From the NCBI GenBank assembly GCA_016721425.1, contig JADKID010000038.1:372001-436000 (forward strand): a DNA stretch of 64,000 bases, given 5' to 3'. The stretch comes from Bryobacterales bacterium. Its GTDB lineage: Bacteria > Acidobacteriota > Terriglobia > Bryobacterales > Bryobacteraceae. Of the stretch, positions 1 to 9,156 are shown piece after piece; the first letter of the stretch is position 1, and each line of letters opens with the position of its first letter. The notes under the pieces were generated by a model that was not told the DNA's origin, did no database searches, and worked only from the letters and a program-made list of their open reading frames with translations. The position numbers were made by a program, and so were the translations under genes.

Positions 1-702
1 GCTGCCATCGAGCCGCTGAACCTGGCACTGCGGCCGCCGACGTCCTTGCCGATTCCCGAGGCCACTCCGCTCTCGCCCCTGCTGCCCGTTGCGCAGGTGG
101 AACCCCGCTTCTCTGACGGCGCATCTGTGGCGGCGGTACTCGCCGACACCCGCTCGAACGTCGTGCAGATGCCGGTTGCCACCATCGTCCGCAACAGCGA
201 ACTCGCCCCGCCAGAGCTTGTCATCCCTGGCGGTTTCCACGAGGCCCCGGTGCTGGCCCGCCTGCTGGAAGAGGAGACGCCTTTCGTCGGACTGGCTCTT
301 GTGATCAGTGTCGTGGATTACGTCGTGCTCCTGGCCGATCAGGGCAAGCCGGCGGTGGAGCAACTGATGGGCTCCGTCACCCGCCTGGTGATGTCTCTGG
401 CACGCGAGCAGGATTTCGCCTGCCGAATCGCCGAGGACGAATTTGTCCTCCTGTTCGCGCAGGAAACCGGCGCCGCGGCCAAACGCCGCATTCAGTCGGT
501 TTCGGAGCGCCTGTGGGACTTCCAACTGCGGTCACTCGGATCTGTTTCGGTGATCTTCAGCTGGGGCGCCTCGGAATCTACCAGCGAAGCCGTGGTTCAC
601 GCCGTCGAATTTGCTCGTGAGCAGATGCTGGAGAGCCGCCGCAATCGCCGTGCCCTTGCCTCCGGCGTCGGTCGTTTCCGTCGAAGAGTGGCAAACAGCT
701 AA
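1..702 (+). CDS. Degenerate GGDEF-domain protein (5' end outside window)
   Basis: The frame is open from the first base, so the protein starts upstream and about 233 residues are visible; the TTG at 46 need not be the start. The C-terminal half looks like a diguanylate-cyclase (GGDEF) fold, but the signature that should read GGDEF is AEDEF (bases 430-444, in context RIAEDEFVLLF). Loss of both glycines predicts no cyclase activity, so a sensory or scaffold role is more likely. The N-terminal visible part is Pro/Ala-rich and unassigned. The neighbouring convergent gene encodes a CheY-like receiver, so the locus may be a signalling cluster. The family assignment is moderate because only one motif supports it. 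Confidence 0.6.
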   Translation, partial: AAIEPLNLALRPPTSLPIPEATPLSPLLPVAQVEPRFSDGASVAAVLADTRSNVVQMPVATIVRNSELAPPELVIPGGFHEAPVLARLLEEETPFVGLALVISVVDYVVLLADQGKPAVEQLMGSVTRLVMSLAREQDFACRIAEDEFVLLFAQETGAAAKRRIQSVSERLWDFQLRSLGSVSVIFSWGASESTSEAVVHAVEFAREQMLESRRNRRALASGVGRFRRRVANS

Positions 703-723
703 TACGCACCTGCTGCTACACCC

Positions 724-757
724 ATCCCGCCGCTGGCGCACCCGCCGTCGGCGGGAT
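724..757. terminator. Hairpin between convergent genes
   Basis: ATCCCGCCG (724-732) pairs perfectly with CGGCGGGAT (749-757) around a 16-nt loop, between the stop of the GGDEF-like gene and the end of the receiver gene. There is no clear T-tract on either side, so a bidirectional terminator is only a suggestion. Confidence 0.35.
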
Positions 758-767
758 TCTGCATGGA

Positions 768-1160
768 TCAGGCGCTTGCGGCAGGCTTCAGCACGCCAGC
801 CACCGTATCCAGAACGGTCTGAATCCGCAGGGGCTTCGCGATGGTCCCGTGGGCGCCGAGATACCCGGCGATCCGCAGGTAGTCTCCGCCAAACGCCCCG
901 GACATGGCGATCACTTTCACAGTCGGATAGTCCCGGCGGATCAGCTTGATCGTCTCAATGCCTTCCTGTTCCGGCATGACGAGATCCGTGATGATTACCT
1001 CGAATCCGTCGCTCGCCAGCATGGCCAGGGCCTCACGGCCGTTGGATGCCACCGCCACCGGATAACCACCACTTTCGAGCATCGCCGCTACCAGTTCTCT
1101 CACCGCGGCATCGTCATCGACGACCAACACCCTGGCAACCTTGGCATCATTGGAGTTCAT
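768..1160 (-). CDS. Single-domain response regulator (CheY-like)
   Basis: A stand-alone receiver domain of 130 residues with no output domain. The acidic pocket (D15, D16), phospho-acceptor D59 (in IITDLVMP), switch residue S87 and conserved K109 (AKPL) are all present, so it should be phosphorylated by a histidine kinase encoded elsewhere. Length and architecture fit CheY/Spo0F-type proteins that act by protein-protein contact in the cytoplasm. It is convergent with the GGDEF-like gene and lies downstream of the UPF0182 gene on the opposite flank; no kinase is adjacent. Confidence 0.93.
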   Translation of the reverse strand: MNSNDAKVARVLVVDDDAAVRELVAAMLESGGYPVAVASNGREALAMLASDGFEVIITDLVMPEQEGIETIKLIRRDYPTVKVIAMSGAFGGDYLRIAGYLGAHGTIAKPLRIQTVLDTVAGVLKPAASA

Positions 1161-1213
1161 CGCAGTTCCAGTCTACAACTCAAGACAACTGTCTGACATT
1201 GTATGGCATGCGC

Positions 1214-3931
1214 TTATCTCGATTTGCTGAGGCGCTCCAGCGCTTCCATCTCCTTGCCGGCTTCGGCGTACTGACCTTGCCCCATCAGCTCACGATACCG
1301 CTTGAGCCGCGTCCCAATCTCCTGCAGCGTCCGGTTCAGCATCTCCGGCAAGCCGGGCGGCGGCGCGGCGGCCTCGGCGCCCTTGCCCGTCGCCGGTGCA
1401 GGCGCAGCGCCCTGCGTCAATCCGGCCAGCTCCGCAATGGCCTGCTCGTAGGTGTCGGAGTAGATCAACCGGTTGCCCATCGCCACGACCACCTTTTTCA
1501 TCTGAGGCATACGCGCCTCCGACGCCTGGATGTAGATCGGCTCGATGTAGAGCAGCGTGTTCTCCACCGGCAGCACCAGCATCTGACCGCGCAGCACCTG
1601 GCTGCCCTGCTGGTTCCACAACGTCAGATCCTTGGAGATGTTCTGATCCTGATTGATCCGCGCCTCAATCTGCATCGGGCCGAAGATCAGCTCCTGCTTG
1701 GATAGCTGCAGGAACGATAGCTCGCCCAGCGATTCGCCGTCGCATCGCGCCACCATCACGCCAATCAGGTTGTCCTTGTTGCGCGGCGTGAACGTGGTCA
1801 TCAACAGGAACTCCGGCTCGTCGCTGCCCGGCAGCGTGGCCACGATGTAGGTGGGGCTTACCGGCTCCGGCCGCCCGCCCGGACCGTTCAGGTTCCGCGC
1901 CAGGTCCCACTGGTCTTCCTTGTTGAAGAACGCCTCGGGATTCGTCATGTGATACGTGCGGTAGACCTCTGCCTGGAGGCGGAAGATCAGCTCCGGGTAG
2001 CGGGCATGCGCGCGCAGCTCCGCCGGCATCTCCGACGCTGGTGTCAGCAGCCGCGGAAAGAGCTTGCGGTAGGCGGCCAGGATGGGGTCCTTTTCGTCGA
2101 ACACATAGAGCTTCACCGTGCCGTCGTAGGCGTCCACGCTGGCCTTCACCGAGTTCCGGATGTAGTTCACCGCGCCTTCGTCGCCAATCAGGAAGCGCTT
2201 CGAATAGGGATGCGCGTCGCTCACCGTATAGCCGTCCACCAGCCATACCAGGCGGCCCTCCTTAGTGATCACCAGATAGGGGTCCTTGTCCCATACCAGG
2301 AATCCGGCCACCGTCTCCAACCGCTCGCGCACCTTGCGGTGCATCATCATGCGGCTATCCGGAGTCAGGTAGGACGTGAGCAGGATATTCCAATCGCCCG
2401 TCGAAAGCGCCGCCGCGAAGCGCATCAGCGGCGACGAGATCGGGAACCCGCCCTTGCCCTCATAGCGCGTCTCCACGTTGCCCGCGCCCGACGGGTAGTT
2501 GAACTCCGCCTGCTGCGTGTGGACGAACACCGGCTCGTGGGATACCTCGCCGTAATAGAGTTCCGGCCGGGTCAGCTTCAAGGAAGACGTCTTGACCTCC
2601 GGCGGCGCATTTTGCACCAGCAGCAGCGGCAGTCCTTCCTTGGTGATCCGCGCAGCCTCGGCCACCACCATGCCGTAGCCGTGCGTGTAGATGAAGTGCG
2701 GATTGATCCAGCGGGAACGCGCGTCGGCCGGCAGTTGCGCCACGTCGATTTCGCGCGGCGTGATCAGCAGTTGCCGCAGCTTGCCGTCGATCTGGTATCG
2801 GTCCACATCGCTGTCGTGGAAAACATAATAGGGGCGCAGCGCCTGGATCTGCGTCACCGTGTCGTGGAAGGCGCGCCAATCCCACAGCCGCACGTTGTCG
2901 AGCAACTGCTTGTGCTTCGACATATCGATGGGCGCCTCGATCCGCGCCGGGAAATCCACTTCCTTGACCCGGTCGCTCAGGCCATAGGCGGCGCGCGTCG
3001 CCTGGATGTGCCGTTGGATGTAAGGCTTCTGGATCGTGATCTCGCTGGGCCGAACATAGACGGATGTGACGATGGGCGGAACTACAGCGGAGAGCGCCAG
3101 GGCCACCGGCACCAGCAGAGCGATCTTCGGCCGCTTCGCCAGAATCGCTGCGCCGGCGATCACGCAGACGGCCATGGTGATCCACAGCAAAGGCAGCGTG
3201 AGATTCTCTGCCGTCCAATCCACGCCCACCAGCGAGCCGTGGTCCTCCAGCAGCAGATCATACCGGTCCAGATAGTAACGCACCGCGAGCCCGGCGAGAA
3301 AAACGGCCGCAACGCCGCGCAGGAACGCCGATTCCAGCGCGCCGCGCGGGTCCAGGTCGCGCACATCGATCTGGGGGATGCCGCCCTCCCGCCAGTCGGC
3401 CGCCTGTCCCTTCAGAGTCCAACCCCGTGCGGTCAGCCAATGCACAATCGCCGCCAACACGCTCACGCCCAGCACAAATCGCAGCAGCAGCGAATAGAAT
3501 GGCAGCTCAAAGAAATAGAAGGCCAGCGGCTTGCCGAAGACCGGATCGCGGTATGCGCCCGTATCCAGGCCGTTGCCGCCCGCCCAGCGCACCACGGTCC
3601 AGGAATCCACGGTCGCCAGGGCCAGCGGCAGCCCCACCACAAACAGCGCCGCCGTGGCGAGCTTGGCATAGGTCTTGTGCTCGCCCAGTCCGGTGCCCGC
3701 GTGCTTCATGCCGCGCGCGTGGGCCACCCAAAGCACGGCGAATCCGATCAAAGCGGCCAGCACCACCGGCACAAAGCCGTAGGAGAGCATCTGGAACCAG
3801 GTCTCTACCTGGCCCATCTCCTGCCACCACTGATACTCCACGGCATAGGAGGCCAGCCACCGGCCGCCGCCCAACACGAAAAGAAGAATGACGATGATCA
3901 GACCACGTCCCATGCCTCCACAGTAGCGCAC
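1214..3931 (-). CDS. UPF0182 family large membrane protein
   Basis: A protein of 905 residues (COG1615/UPF0182). The N-terminal third has about seven hydrophobic segments (for example LIIVILLFVLGGG near the start and LPLLWITMAVCVIAGAAIL around residue 245), followed by a large, presumably extracytoplasmic domain and an Ala/Pro-rich linker to a short C-terminal helix. Family members are 850-1000 residues long; the function is unknown. The start is uncertain: GTG at 3931 or ATG at 3913 (MGRGLIIV), the latter with GGAGG almost touching the start codon. It lies 4 bases beyond the amidohydrolase stop, suggesting co-transcription with the two genes upstream. Confidence 0.9.
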   Translation of the reverse strand: MRYCGGMGRGLIIVILLFVLGGGRWLASYAVEYQWWQEMGQVETWFQMLSYGFVPVVLAALIGFAVLWVAHARGMKHAGTGLGEHKTYAKLATAALFVVGLPLALATVDSWTVVRWAGGNGLDTGAYRDPVFGKPLAFYFFELPFYSLLLRFVLGVSVLAAIVHWLTARGWTLKGQAADWREGGIPQIDVRDLDPRGALESAFLRGVAAVFLAGLAVRYYLDRYDLLLEDHGSLVGVDWTAENLTLPLLWITMAVCVIAGAAILAKRPKIALLVPVALALSAVVPPIVTSVYVRPSEITIQKPYIQRHIQATRAAYGLSDRVKEVDFPARIEAPIDMSKHKQLLDNVRLWDWRAFHDTVTQIQALRPYYVFHDSDVDRYQIDGKLRQLLITPREIDVAQLPADARSRWINPHFIYTHGYGMVVAEAARITKEGLPLLLVQNAPPEVKTSSLKLTRPELYYGEVSHEPVFVHTQQAEFNYPSGAGNVETRYEGKGGFPISSPLMRFAAALSTGDWNILLTSYLTPDSRMMMHRKVRERLETVAGFLVWDKDPYLVITKEGRLVWLVDGYTVSDAHPYSKRFLIGDEGAVNYIRNSVKASVDAYDGTVKLYVFDEKDPILAAYRKLFPRLLTPASEMPAELRAHARYPELIFRLQAEVYRTYHMTNPEAFFNKEDQWDLARNLNGPGGRPEPVSPTYIVATLPGSDEPEFLLMTTFTPRNKDNLIGVMVARCDGESLGELSFLQLSKQELIFGPMQIEARINQDQNISKDLTLWNQQGSQVLRGQMLVLPVENTLLYIEPIYIQASEARMPQMKKVVVAMGNRLIYSDTYEQAIAELAGLTQGAAPAPATGKGAEAAAPPPGLPEMLNRTLQEIGTRLKRYRELMGQGQYAEAGKEMEALERLSKSR

Positions 3932-3935
3932 GCCA

Positions 3936-4646
3936 TCAACGCGCGAACCACAATCGCTCCGCGTTGGCGTTCATCACCAGCGGGATGGCCTTCTCCGGGA
4001 TGCCCAGGCGGCCTGAGCGCAGCAGTTCGATCTCGGCCGCGTAGGCCTCCTCGGTTTCCATCACGGGAAAGTTGGAGGCATACACCAGCCGCTCCGCGCC
4101 ATAGCGCCGGTAGAGCTCCTGAATCTGCGGAATCAGCTCCGTGTATGGCGCCTTGCCCAGCTTGTGCATTCCGGAGATCTGCACGTGGACGTTGCGCCGC
4201 TCCGCCAGCGCCGGCGTGCCCAGGTGCGTCAACTGGATCTGCGTCTTTGGGTTGTGGCCGGCAAACGTGGAGAGCGCCGCAGTCACGTCTTTGGGAAACG
4301 GTGCTGAGACCACCAGGTGCAGTTGCAACTGCGCCGCCCACTGCCACAGCGCCGGGTGCGTGAGCAAAGATTCCGAGGGGAAGCGGATGCCGCGGAACGC
4401 GCCGGTCTCCTTCCACCGCCGGATCTCGTCGGCTGCCTTGGGGTTCGCCAAATCGATCAAAAACACGCCCGCAAAGCGTTTTGGGCGCGCTTTTACCACC
4501 GTTTCGATGTAGCTGTTGTCGTACTCGCCCAGATGCTCGGCCAGTACGGTGCGCGAGACTCCGTGCCTGTCCATATAGGCGTCGAGGTCCGCCACCGGCT
4601 TGTACTTGCGCAGGCCGCAGTGGGCGTAGGCGTCGGTGATGATCAA
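3936..4646 (-). CDS. Amidohydrolase-2 family TIM-barrel protein
   Basis: 236 residues resembling the amidohydrolase-related family PF04909, which hydrolyses or decarboxylates small organic acids and lactones. Visible features are an N-terminal DAYAH where the metal-binding HxH would be, a central QLTHLG strand and a C-terminal YASNFPVMETEE resembling the GSDFP strand. The first metal His is Tyr and the catalytic Asp is Asn, so a metal-independent or altered activity is possible. The start codon overlaps the end of the DUF1593 gene by 4 bases, implying translational coupling. Confidence 0.72.
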   Translation of the reverse strand: MIITDAYAHCGLRKYKPVADLDAYMDRHGVSRTVLAEHLGEYDNSYIETVVKARPKRFAGVFLIDLANPKAADEIRRWKETGAFRGIRFPSESLLTHPALWQWAAQLQLHLVVSAPFPKDVTAALSTFAGHNPKTQIQLTHLGTPALAERRNVHVQISGMHKLGKAPYTELIPQIQELYRRYGAERLVYASNFPVMETEEAYAAEIELLRSGRLGIPEKAIPLVMNANAERLWFAR

Positions 4647-6016
4647 GGCTGTACCTCAACGATTACTCGGCGGTACGCGCTAAGCGCCGGCGTCCCGTCG
4701 TCGGTCACCGTCAGAATGATGTGCGCGGTGCACGGCTTGGCCGTTTTCGGCATCACCGCCGACGCGCCGGCGATCTCCGCCGCGCACGTGCCCGCTTCCG
4801 GATAGGCCATCCACGCCGCCGTCACCCTGTTGCCGTCCGGGTCTGACGAGCCCTGCGAAGACAGCGCCACGCTCTCGCCCGGCTTGGCGACGAGACGCAG
4901 CGGCGCCTTACCGGGCAAGCCATTGACCACCGCAATCGGATTGTGGTTCGCCTTGTCCTTTGGCTGCACGCACCAGTCCATTCGCGCCGCAAAGTCGTGC
5001 TGGTACGCCCGCCGCCAGCGCCACACCGTGGCCTGGTTCGACGTATGCTCGCGGCCGTCCGGCAGCTTCACCGTGTCCCGCGAATTCGTCCAGATGGGCC
5101 GCGTCTCGCCGTAGCTCTGGCGCAGCGCGTAGCGCCCGCCCCATCCGCCCCATGCCGGCGTGACGTCGCTGGCCAGCCCGTTGCCAATCAGGTTCAGGAA
5201 AGCCGGCGTATCGCCCTCCATGATGTAGGCCAGCTTGGGATAGCGGGCGCCTAGCGGGCCGTGATTTTCTATGATGTTCGCCGTCAGCCACGGATTGTCC
5301 ACCAGCTCGAAATCCACCATCTCGCCGTTCTTGTAGCGCCGGTCGCCGGAGATTCCGCTCCAGGTGGAGATACTGTAATCCGCCCCGCCCACGACACTCG
5401 GGCTCACGATGTAATACAGGCCGGGGAACGTGATGCGCAGCCAGCGGCCGGCGTCGTCCTGGTCTGAGATTGTATAGACACGCAGCTTGGCGACAACCGC
5501 GTCCAGCTCCTCCGGCGTGCGCGAGTACTTCACGTCCCACAGCGCCTGCGCCAGCGTGTTGGCGCCGCCCCACACGGACACCCACAACGGCCGCGGATCG
5601 GGCCGCAGCGCCGCTTCCACCAGCGCTCGCGAACCTGGGGTCGAGCGGCCTTCGCCCACCGAAGTCATGCCCAGTCCCGGCTGGCCCGCCACGACGAGAG
5701 AGTGGAGCTTGGCGGCCGTCGGGAACCCCGCGGCGTGCAGCGCCAGATTCGCCTGCACCTTGGCGTAGGCGTCGATGTGGCCGTGAATGATATCGGCGCG
5801 CGTCCCGTTGCGCAGATGGATCGACGTCGTGGCCGCCAGGCCCTCCAGGTCGTACTCGTTCGAGTAAACCAGCAGCCGCACCAGCGATTCCTCGTCGTCC
5901 GGCTCATTGGAGATGTCGGTCAGGACAAACAGCCGTGGCTTGGGCGGCGCCGTCTGGGCACAAAGCGCGAGTGGCAACAGCGCGAGAAAGAGATTTCTGG
6001 TGAAGGGCATCGTCAA
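4643..6016 (-). CDS. Exported DUF1593 (Sde182-like) hydrolase
   Basis: 457 residues with a signal peptide (LFLALLPLALCAQ). The N-terminal 300 residues match the DUF1593 / nucleoside-hydrolase-like fold: an acidic motif DISNEPDDEESL resembles the calcium-binding DxxxDD loop of nucleoside hydrolases. The C-terminal 100 residues form a cadherin/PKD-like beta-sandwich (SSDPDGNRV, LTVTDDGTPA). The type member Sde182 comes from a polysaccharide degrader, so an extracellular glycoside-related role is likely; the substrate is unknown. The next gene (amidohydrolase) overlaps its stop by 4 bases. Confidence 0.82.
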   Translation of the reverse strand: MTMPFTRNLFLALLPLALCAQTAPPKPRLFVLTDISNEPDDEESLVRLLVYSNEYDLEGLAATTSIHLRNGTRADIIHGHIDAYAKVQANLALHAAGFPTAAKLHSLVVAGQPGLGMTSVGEGRSTPGSRALVEAALRPDPRPLWVSVWGGANTLAQALWDVKYSRTPEELDAVVAKLRVYTISDQDDAGRWLRITFPGLYYIVSPSVVGGADYSISTWSGISGDRRYKNGEMVDFELVDNPWLTANIIENHGPLGARYPKLAYIMEGDTPAFLNLIGNGLASDVTPAWGGWGGRYALRQSYGETRPIWTNSRDTVKLPDGREHTSNQATVWRWRRAYQHDFAARMDWCVQPKDKANHNPIAVVNGLPGKAPLRLVAKPGESVALSSQGSSDPDGNRVTAAWMAYPEAGTCAAEIAGASAVMPKTAKPCTAHIILTVTDDGTPALSAYRRVIVEVQP

Positions 6017-6037
6017 TATTCTATGCCCTTCGCTCCG

Positions 6038-8221
6038 CTACCCCTTCTTCAAAGCCTGCAGGATCTCTTCCCGCGCCTTCCCCCGCGCGTCCGCCTCCAA
6101 CCGCTTCAACGCCAAGCCCACCACGTCCCGGTGATGCAGTTGATGCCCCAGGCCGCCCTGCTGCAAATCCAGCCACAACTGATGCACCCGCTCGATATCC
6201 TCCGGCCACAGCCGCGGCGGATGCGGGCCCAGGTTCACAAACAGCGGCTTGCCCAGTGGATCGTCGGGCACGATCTCCAACGAGATTGGCGGCCGCGGCT
6301 CCGGCAGCAACTCCCACTGGGCGCCCACCGCGTGGCCCTGCTGCGATGTGGTCAGGCGGGGGGAACTCCCCACCACGATGCGTGACGATTCCAGCCGCGC
6401 CGCCGTCTGCACAATCGACGCGATGGGATCCTTGCCCGGCACCGTCAGCAGCTTCACGGTCTTGCCTGCTTTTTCGGCCAGTTCGACGCAGCGCGTAAAC
6501 AGCTCGCTCTCGCGCTCCGTGAATTCGCTGTCCTCGTCGGCGATCGAGACCACCACAATGTCCAACTGATCCGTGTTGGTCTTGTCGATGACACGCTTCA
6601 AATGGATGAGCCGGTTCGGGTTGCGCACCGGCACCAGCACGTTGCCTGGCCGCACCTCCAGCGATTCGTACGAGATGTCGTCGCTGCCGTCCAGCCGGAA
6701 CTGCTCATGATGCGCGGTGGAGTCCGCGCCGGCCATCCTGCGCTTGTTCAGTTTCTCAGCCACCGTGAACAGGACGAAAAACGCCAGCGTAAAGGCCAGC
6801 CCCCAGACGGTGGCGATCTTCTTCGTCATCACGTTCGTGATCGCCAGGACGAAGAGCGACAGTGCGATCAGAGCCAGCCCCACCGGATACTCACGCCCGC
6901 CGAAACTCACGTTCAGCGGCACCTTCCACTCGCGCGGCCGTTTGTCCTTGAAGCGCAGGATCAGCACCGATGTCGCGTTAAACGCAAAGCTCCAAACCAC
7001 GCCAAACGCATACGCCTCGCCCAGCAGGTAAACGTCGCCGCGCGAGAGCACGATCGTCACCAGTTGCAGCAACACGATCATGTTCACGATGCGGAACGTG
7101 GTGCCGTATTTCTTGTGCGGCTTGCGGAACCACAACGGCAGCACGTTGTCTTCCGCCACGCGATTCAACACGCCATTGGAGCCGATGATCGACGTGTTCA
7201 CCGCGCCCGAGAGAATCAGCGCGCCCACAAAAACAACGAAGGCGTGGAACGCCAGCCGCAGCGGCAGCGGACCCGCCAGGTGCATCGCCAGGCCGCCAAT
7301 CATGTTGTCCAGAAATCCCTTGCGCGCCCCGTCCGGAATGATCATCACGGCAAAAAAGGAAACCAGCGACGTGAACAGCAGCGAGTAGATAAAGATCACC
7401 AGGCCCGCGCGTTCCAGATTCTTCAGCTTCGGATGCGCGATCTCGCGATTGACCTGCGCCAGCGATTCCTCGCCCGACATCGCCAGCAGCGAATGGCCCA
7501 GGCCCACCAGCACCGCGATCATCGGGATCGACACCGCCCAGTTCTCCGGCAGCCAGCCCAGCGATTCCTTGCCCAGATGCAGATTGCCCAGCGTGGGCGC
7601 CGGCACAGCCTGGAACCCCTGCACCAGCAGCGTGTACAGAGACCACAGGATCAACATCACCACCATCACCGTCGTGATCTGCATGATGCGCAGAGCCTTG
7701 TGGCTGGATTCGTGGATCCCGATCGTGTTCTTCCACCAGAAATAGAGCGTCACGGCGATGGCAAACACCACCGTGAACGATGGCGCATGAACCGCGTGCT
7801 GGATGTGCAGGAAATGCTCAGCCGATTCGTTGATCAGGCCGGAGAGGTATAGGCCGGCTGAGACGGCGCTGATCGGCCCCGTCAGAACGTAATCGAACAT
7901 CAGCGCGGAGACGGCCAGTTTTGCCATCTTCGAGCCCATCGCCTCATGCACCACGCGATAGACGCCGCCCCGCACATACATCGCGCAGCCCTCGATGTAT
8001 ACGGCACGCACCGCGTACGAGAACAGCATGATGGCCAGGATGAACCAGGGTGCGGCTTTGCCGATGGCCTGTTCCGCGATGCCGCCCACGTAGAAGGCCG
8101 ACGACGCCAGATCCGAGAGAACGATGGCGGCGGCGCGCCAGAAGGAAATGAAAGAAAGGGCTACGGTCGAGGCGATGACCACGCGATTGCGCGTCAACGC
8201 CGGCGTAGATGCGGTATCCAC
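6038..8221 (-). CDS. KimA/YdaO-like APC-superfamily potassium transporter
   Basis: 727 residues starting at GTG with AAGGAG six bases upstream. About 12 hydrophobic segments occupy residues 15-490 in the APC (amino acid-polyamine-cation) fold, beginning with SDLASSAFYVGG, which is like the unwound TM1 of KimA. The C-terminal 200 residues look like a UspA-type cytoplasmic domain (NVLVPVRNPNRLIHLKRV; SSRIVVGSSPRLT). By sequence alone it could be an amino acid permease, but the c-di-AMP riboswitch directly upstream and the Usp-like tail fit a KimA-type high-affinity K+ importer, whose expression falls when c-di-AMP is high. The potassium substrate is inference. Confidence 0.85.
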   Translation of the reverse strand: MDTASTPALTRNRVVIASTVALSFISFWRAAAIVLSDLASSAFYVGGIAEQAIGKAAPWFILAIMLFSYAVRAVYIEGCAMYVRGGVYRVVHEAMGSKMAKLAVSALMFDYVLTGPISAVSAGLYLSGLINESAEHFLHIQHAVHAPSFTVVFAIAVTLYFWWKNTIGIHESSHKALRIMQITTVMVVMLILWSLYTLLVQGFQAVPAPTLGNLHLGKESLGWLPENWAVSIPMIAVLVGLGHSLLAMSGEESLAQVNREIAHPKLKNLERAGLVIFIYSLLFTSLVSFFAVMIIPDGARKGFLDNMIGGLAMHLAGPLPLRLAFHAFVVFVGALILSGAVNTSIIGSNGVLNRVAEDNVLPLWFRKPHKKYGTTFRIVNMIVLLQLVTIVLSRGDVYLLGEAYAFGVVWSFAFNATSVLILRFKDKRPREWKVPLNVSFGGREYPVGLALIALSLFVLAITNVMTKKIATVWGLAFTLAFFVLFTVAEKLNKRRMAGADSTAHHEQFRLDGSDDISYESLEVRPGNVLVPVRNPNRLIHLKRVIDKTNTDQLDIVVVSIADEDSEFTERESELFTRCVELAEKAGKTVKLLTVPGKDPIASIVQTAARLESSRIVVGSSPRLTTSQQGHAVGAQWELLPEPRPPISLEIVPDDPLGKPLFVNLGPHPPRLWPEDIERVHQLWLDLQQGGLGHQLHHRDVVGLALKRLEADARGKAREEILQALKKG

Positions 8222-8274
8222 AGCGGGCTCCTTATGCGCGGGCCCTCATCAGAAGCACCGCGACTCTTCAATTG

Positions 8275-8389
8275 GCCTGCGAGGTTAGCTGACGGGCTCG
8301 GGCTGAAAAGTACCCTACGGTGATTGCTCACCGATACGCCCCAGAATTGGGTCCCCCGCCTCTCCCCTCTTGGGAAGAGCTCGGCAGAC
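8275..8389 (-). promoter_or_regulatory. c-di-AMP riboswitch (ydaO/yuaA class)
   Basis: Read on the minus strand, this leader contains the conserved ydaO-type blocks in order: CCGAG near the 5' end, GGGGGACCCAA, a GGTGAGCAATCACC hairpin, TAGGGTACTTTTCAGCCCGA, and CCCGTCAGCTAACCTCG at the 3' end. The closing helix P1 is visible: GTCTGC (8384-8389) pairs with GCAGGC (8275-8280). The aptamer ends about 53 bases before the GTG start of the transporter. Known members turn expression off when c-di-AMP binds. No strong T-rich terminator is visible between aptamer and start, so control could be by ribosome access. The rest of gap 8222-8490 is the leader tail (with AAGGAG) and a possible -10 (GTTAAT, 8395-8400). 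Confidence 0.93.
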
Positions 8390-8490
8390 TTCAGATTAAC
8401 ATGTCAGTTCGTGGCCGCGCCGCGCCCGAGTGTGATCCGCTTCCGTCCATCACGGGAAACTCAATCAGGCGTGGCGAAGGCAGCGGTTTG

Positions 8491-9156
8491 TCAGCGGCGC
8501 GCCGTGAAGATCGCGATGTACTGTTTGCCCGGCACGTGTTCGATGCTCTCCACCAGTTGAAAGCCGGCGGCCTCCACCTCTTTCACCACGTCATCCTTGT
8601 CCAGTCGGATGTGCTCCACCGCATTGGCGCCCCCGCTCATCGCCCCTGGCCGCTTGAAGTAATCGACCACTACAAATCGCCCGCCCGGCTTCAGCCCGCG
8701 CCGGATACTGGCCAGCATCTCTTTCGGATAGTCGTAGTGGTGATAGGCGTCCACCGTGACGGCCAGATCCGCTGCGCCGGCCGGCAGCCTGGCGTCGCGC
8801 TCCGTCCCCAGCACGTACGTCACGTTCGCCAACTGAGCGTTCTGCTTCTTGGCGCGCTCCAGGAAGTCCGGGAAGATATCCTCCGCAATCACCTTCCCGC
8901 CCGCGCCCACGGCCGCGCTGAACAAGGGCAGCATCGCGCCCCCGCCCGTGCCCAGATCCGCCACCGTCATGCCAGGCCGCACATGCAGCGCCTGCACGAT
9001 CACTTCGCCCTTCAGACGCTCCGCCCGGTCCGCCGCCGCCAGGTTCCGCAGCATGCCCTCGCGCTGCTCCACCGTTTGATAGCTCTTGTTGGCACTCTCC
9101 GCCACCTGCGCGGACAAGGCCGCCGCCGTCCCAACAACCAGTAACAGGGTTCTCAC
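8491..9156 (-). CDS. Exported class I SAM-dependent methyltransferase
   Basis: 221 residues. A hydrophobic N-terminus (LLLVVGTAAALSAQ) looks like a cleavable signal peptide, followed by a Rossmann methyltransferase domain: motif I VADLGTGGGAML (residues about 63-74), an acidic loop AEDIFPDF, and LKPGGRFVVVDYF (motif post-III). Exported methyltransferases are odd because SAM is cytoplasmic, yet this type recurs in Acidobacteriota. The GTG start shares a base with the TAG stop of hom (TAGTG), so it is translationally coupled to it. The substrate is unknown. Confidence 0.85.
   Translation of the reverse strand: MRTLLLVVGTAAALSAQVAESANKSYQTVEQREGMLRNLAAADRAERLKGEVIVQALHVRPGMTVADLGTGGGAMLPLFSAAVGAGGKVIAEDIFPDFLERAKKQNAQLANVTYVLGTERDARLPAGAADLAVTVDAYHHYDYPKEMLASIRRGLKPGGRFVVVDYFKRPGAMSGGANAVEHIRLDKDDVVKEVEAAGFQLVESIEHVPGKQYIAIFTARR

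Noticed and set aside
1185..1196. Inverted repeat AGACAACTGTCT upstream of the receiver gene
   Set aside because: Too short (5-bp arms) and single copy; no support as an operator.
1949..4363. 804-codon plus-strand open frame
   Set aside because: His/Arg/Gln-rich product antisense to UPF0182 and amidohydrolase genes, which have clear family motifs; a high-GC shadow.
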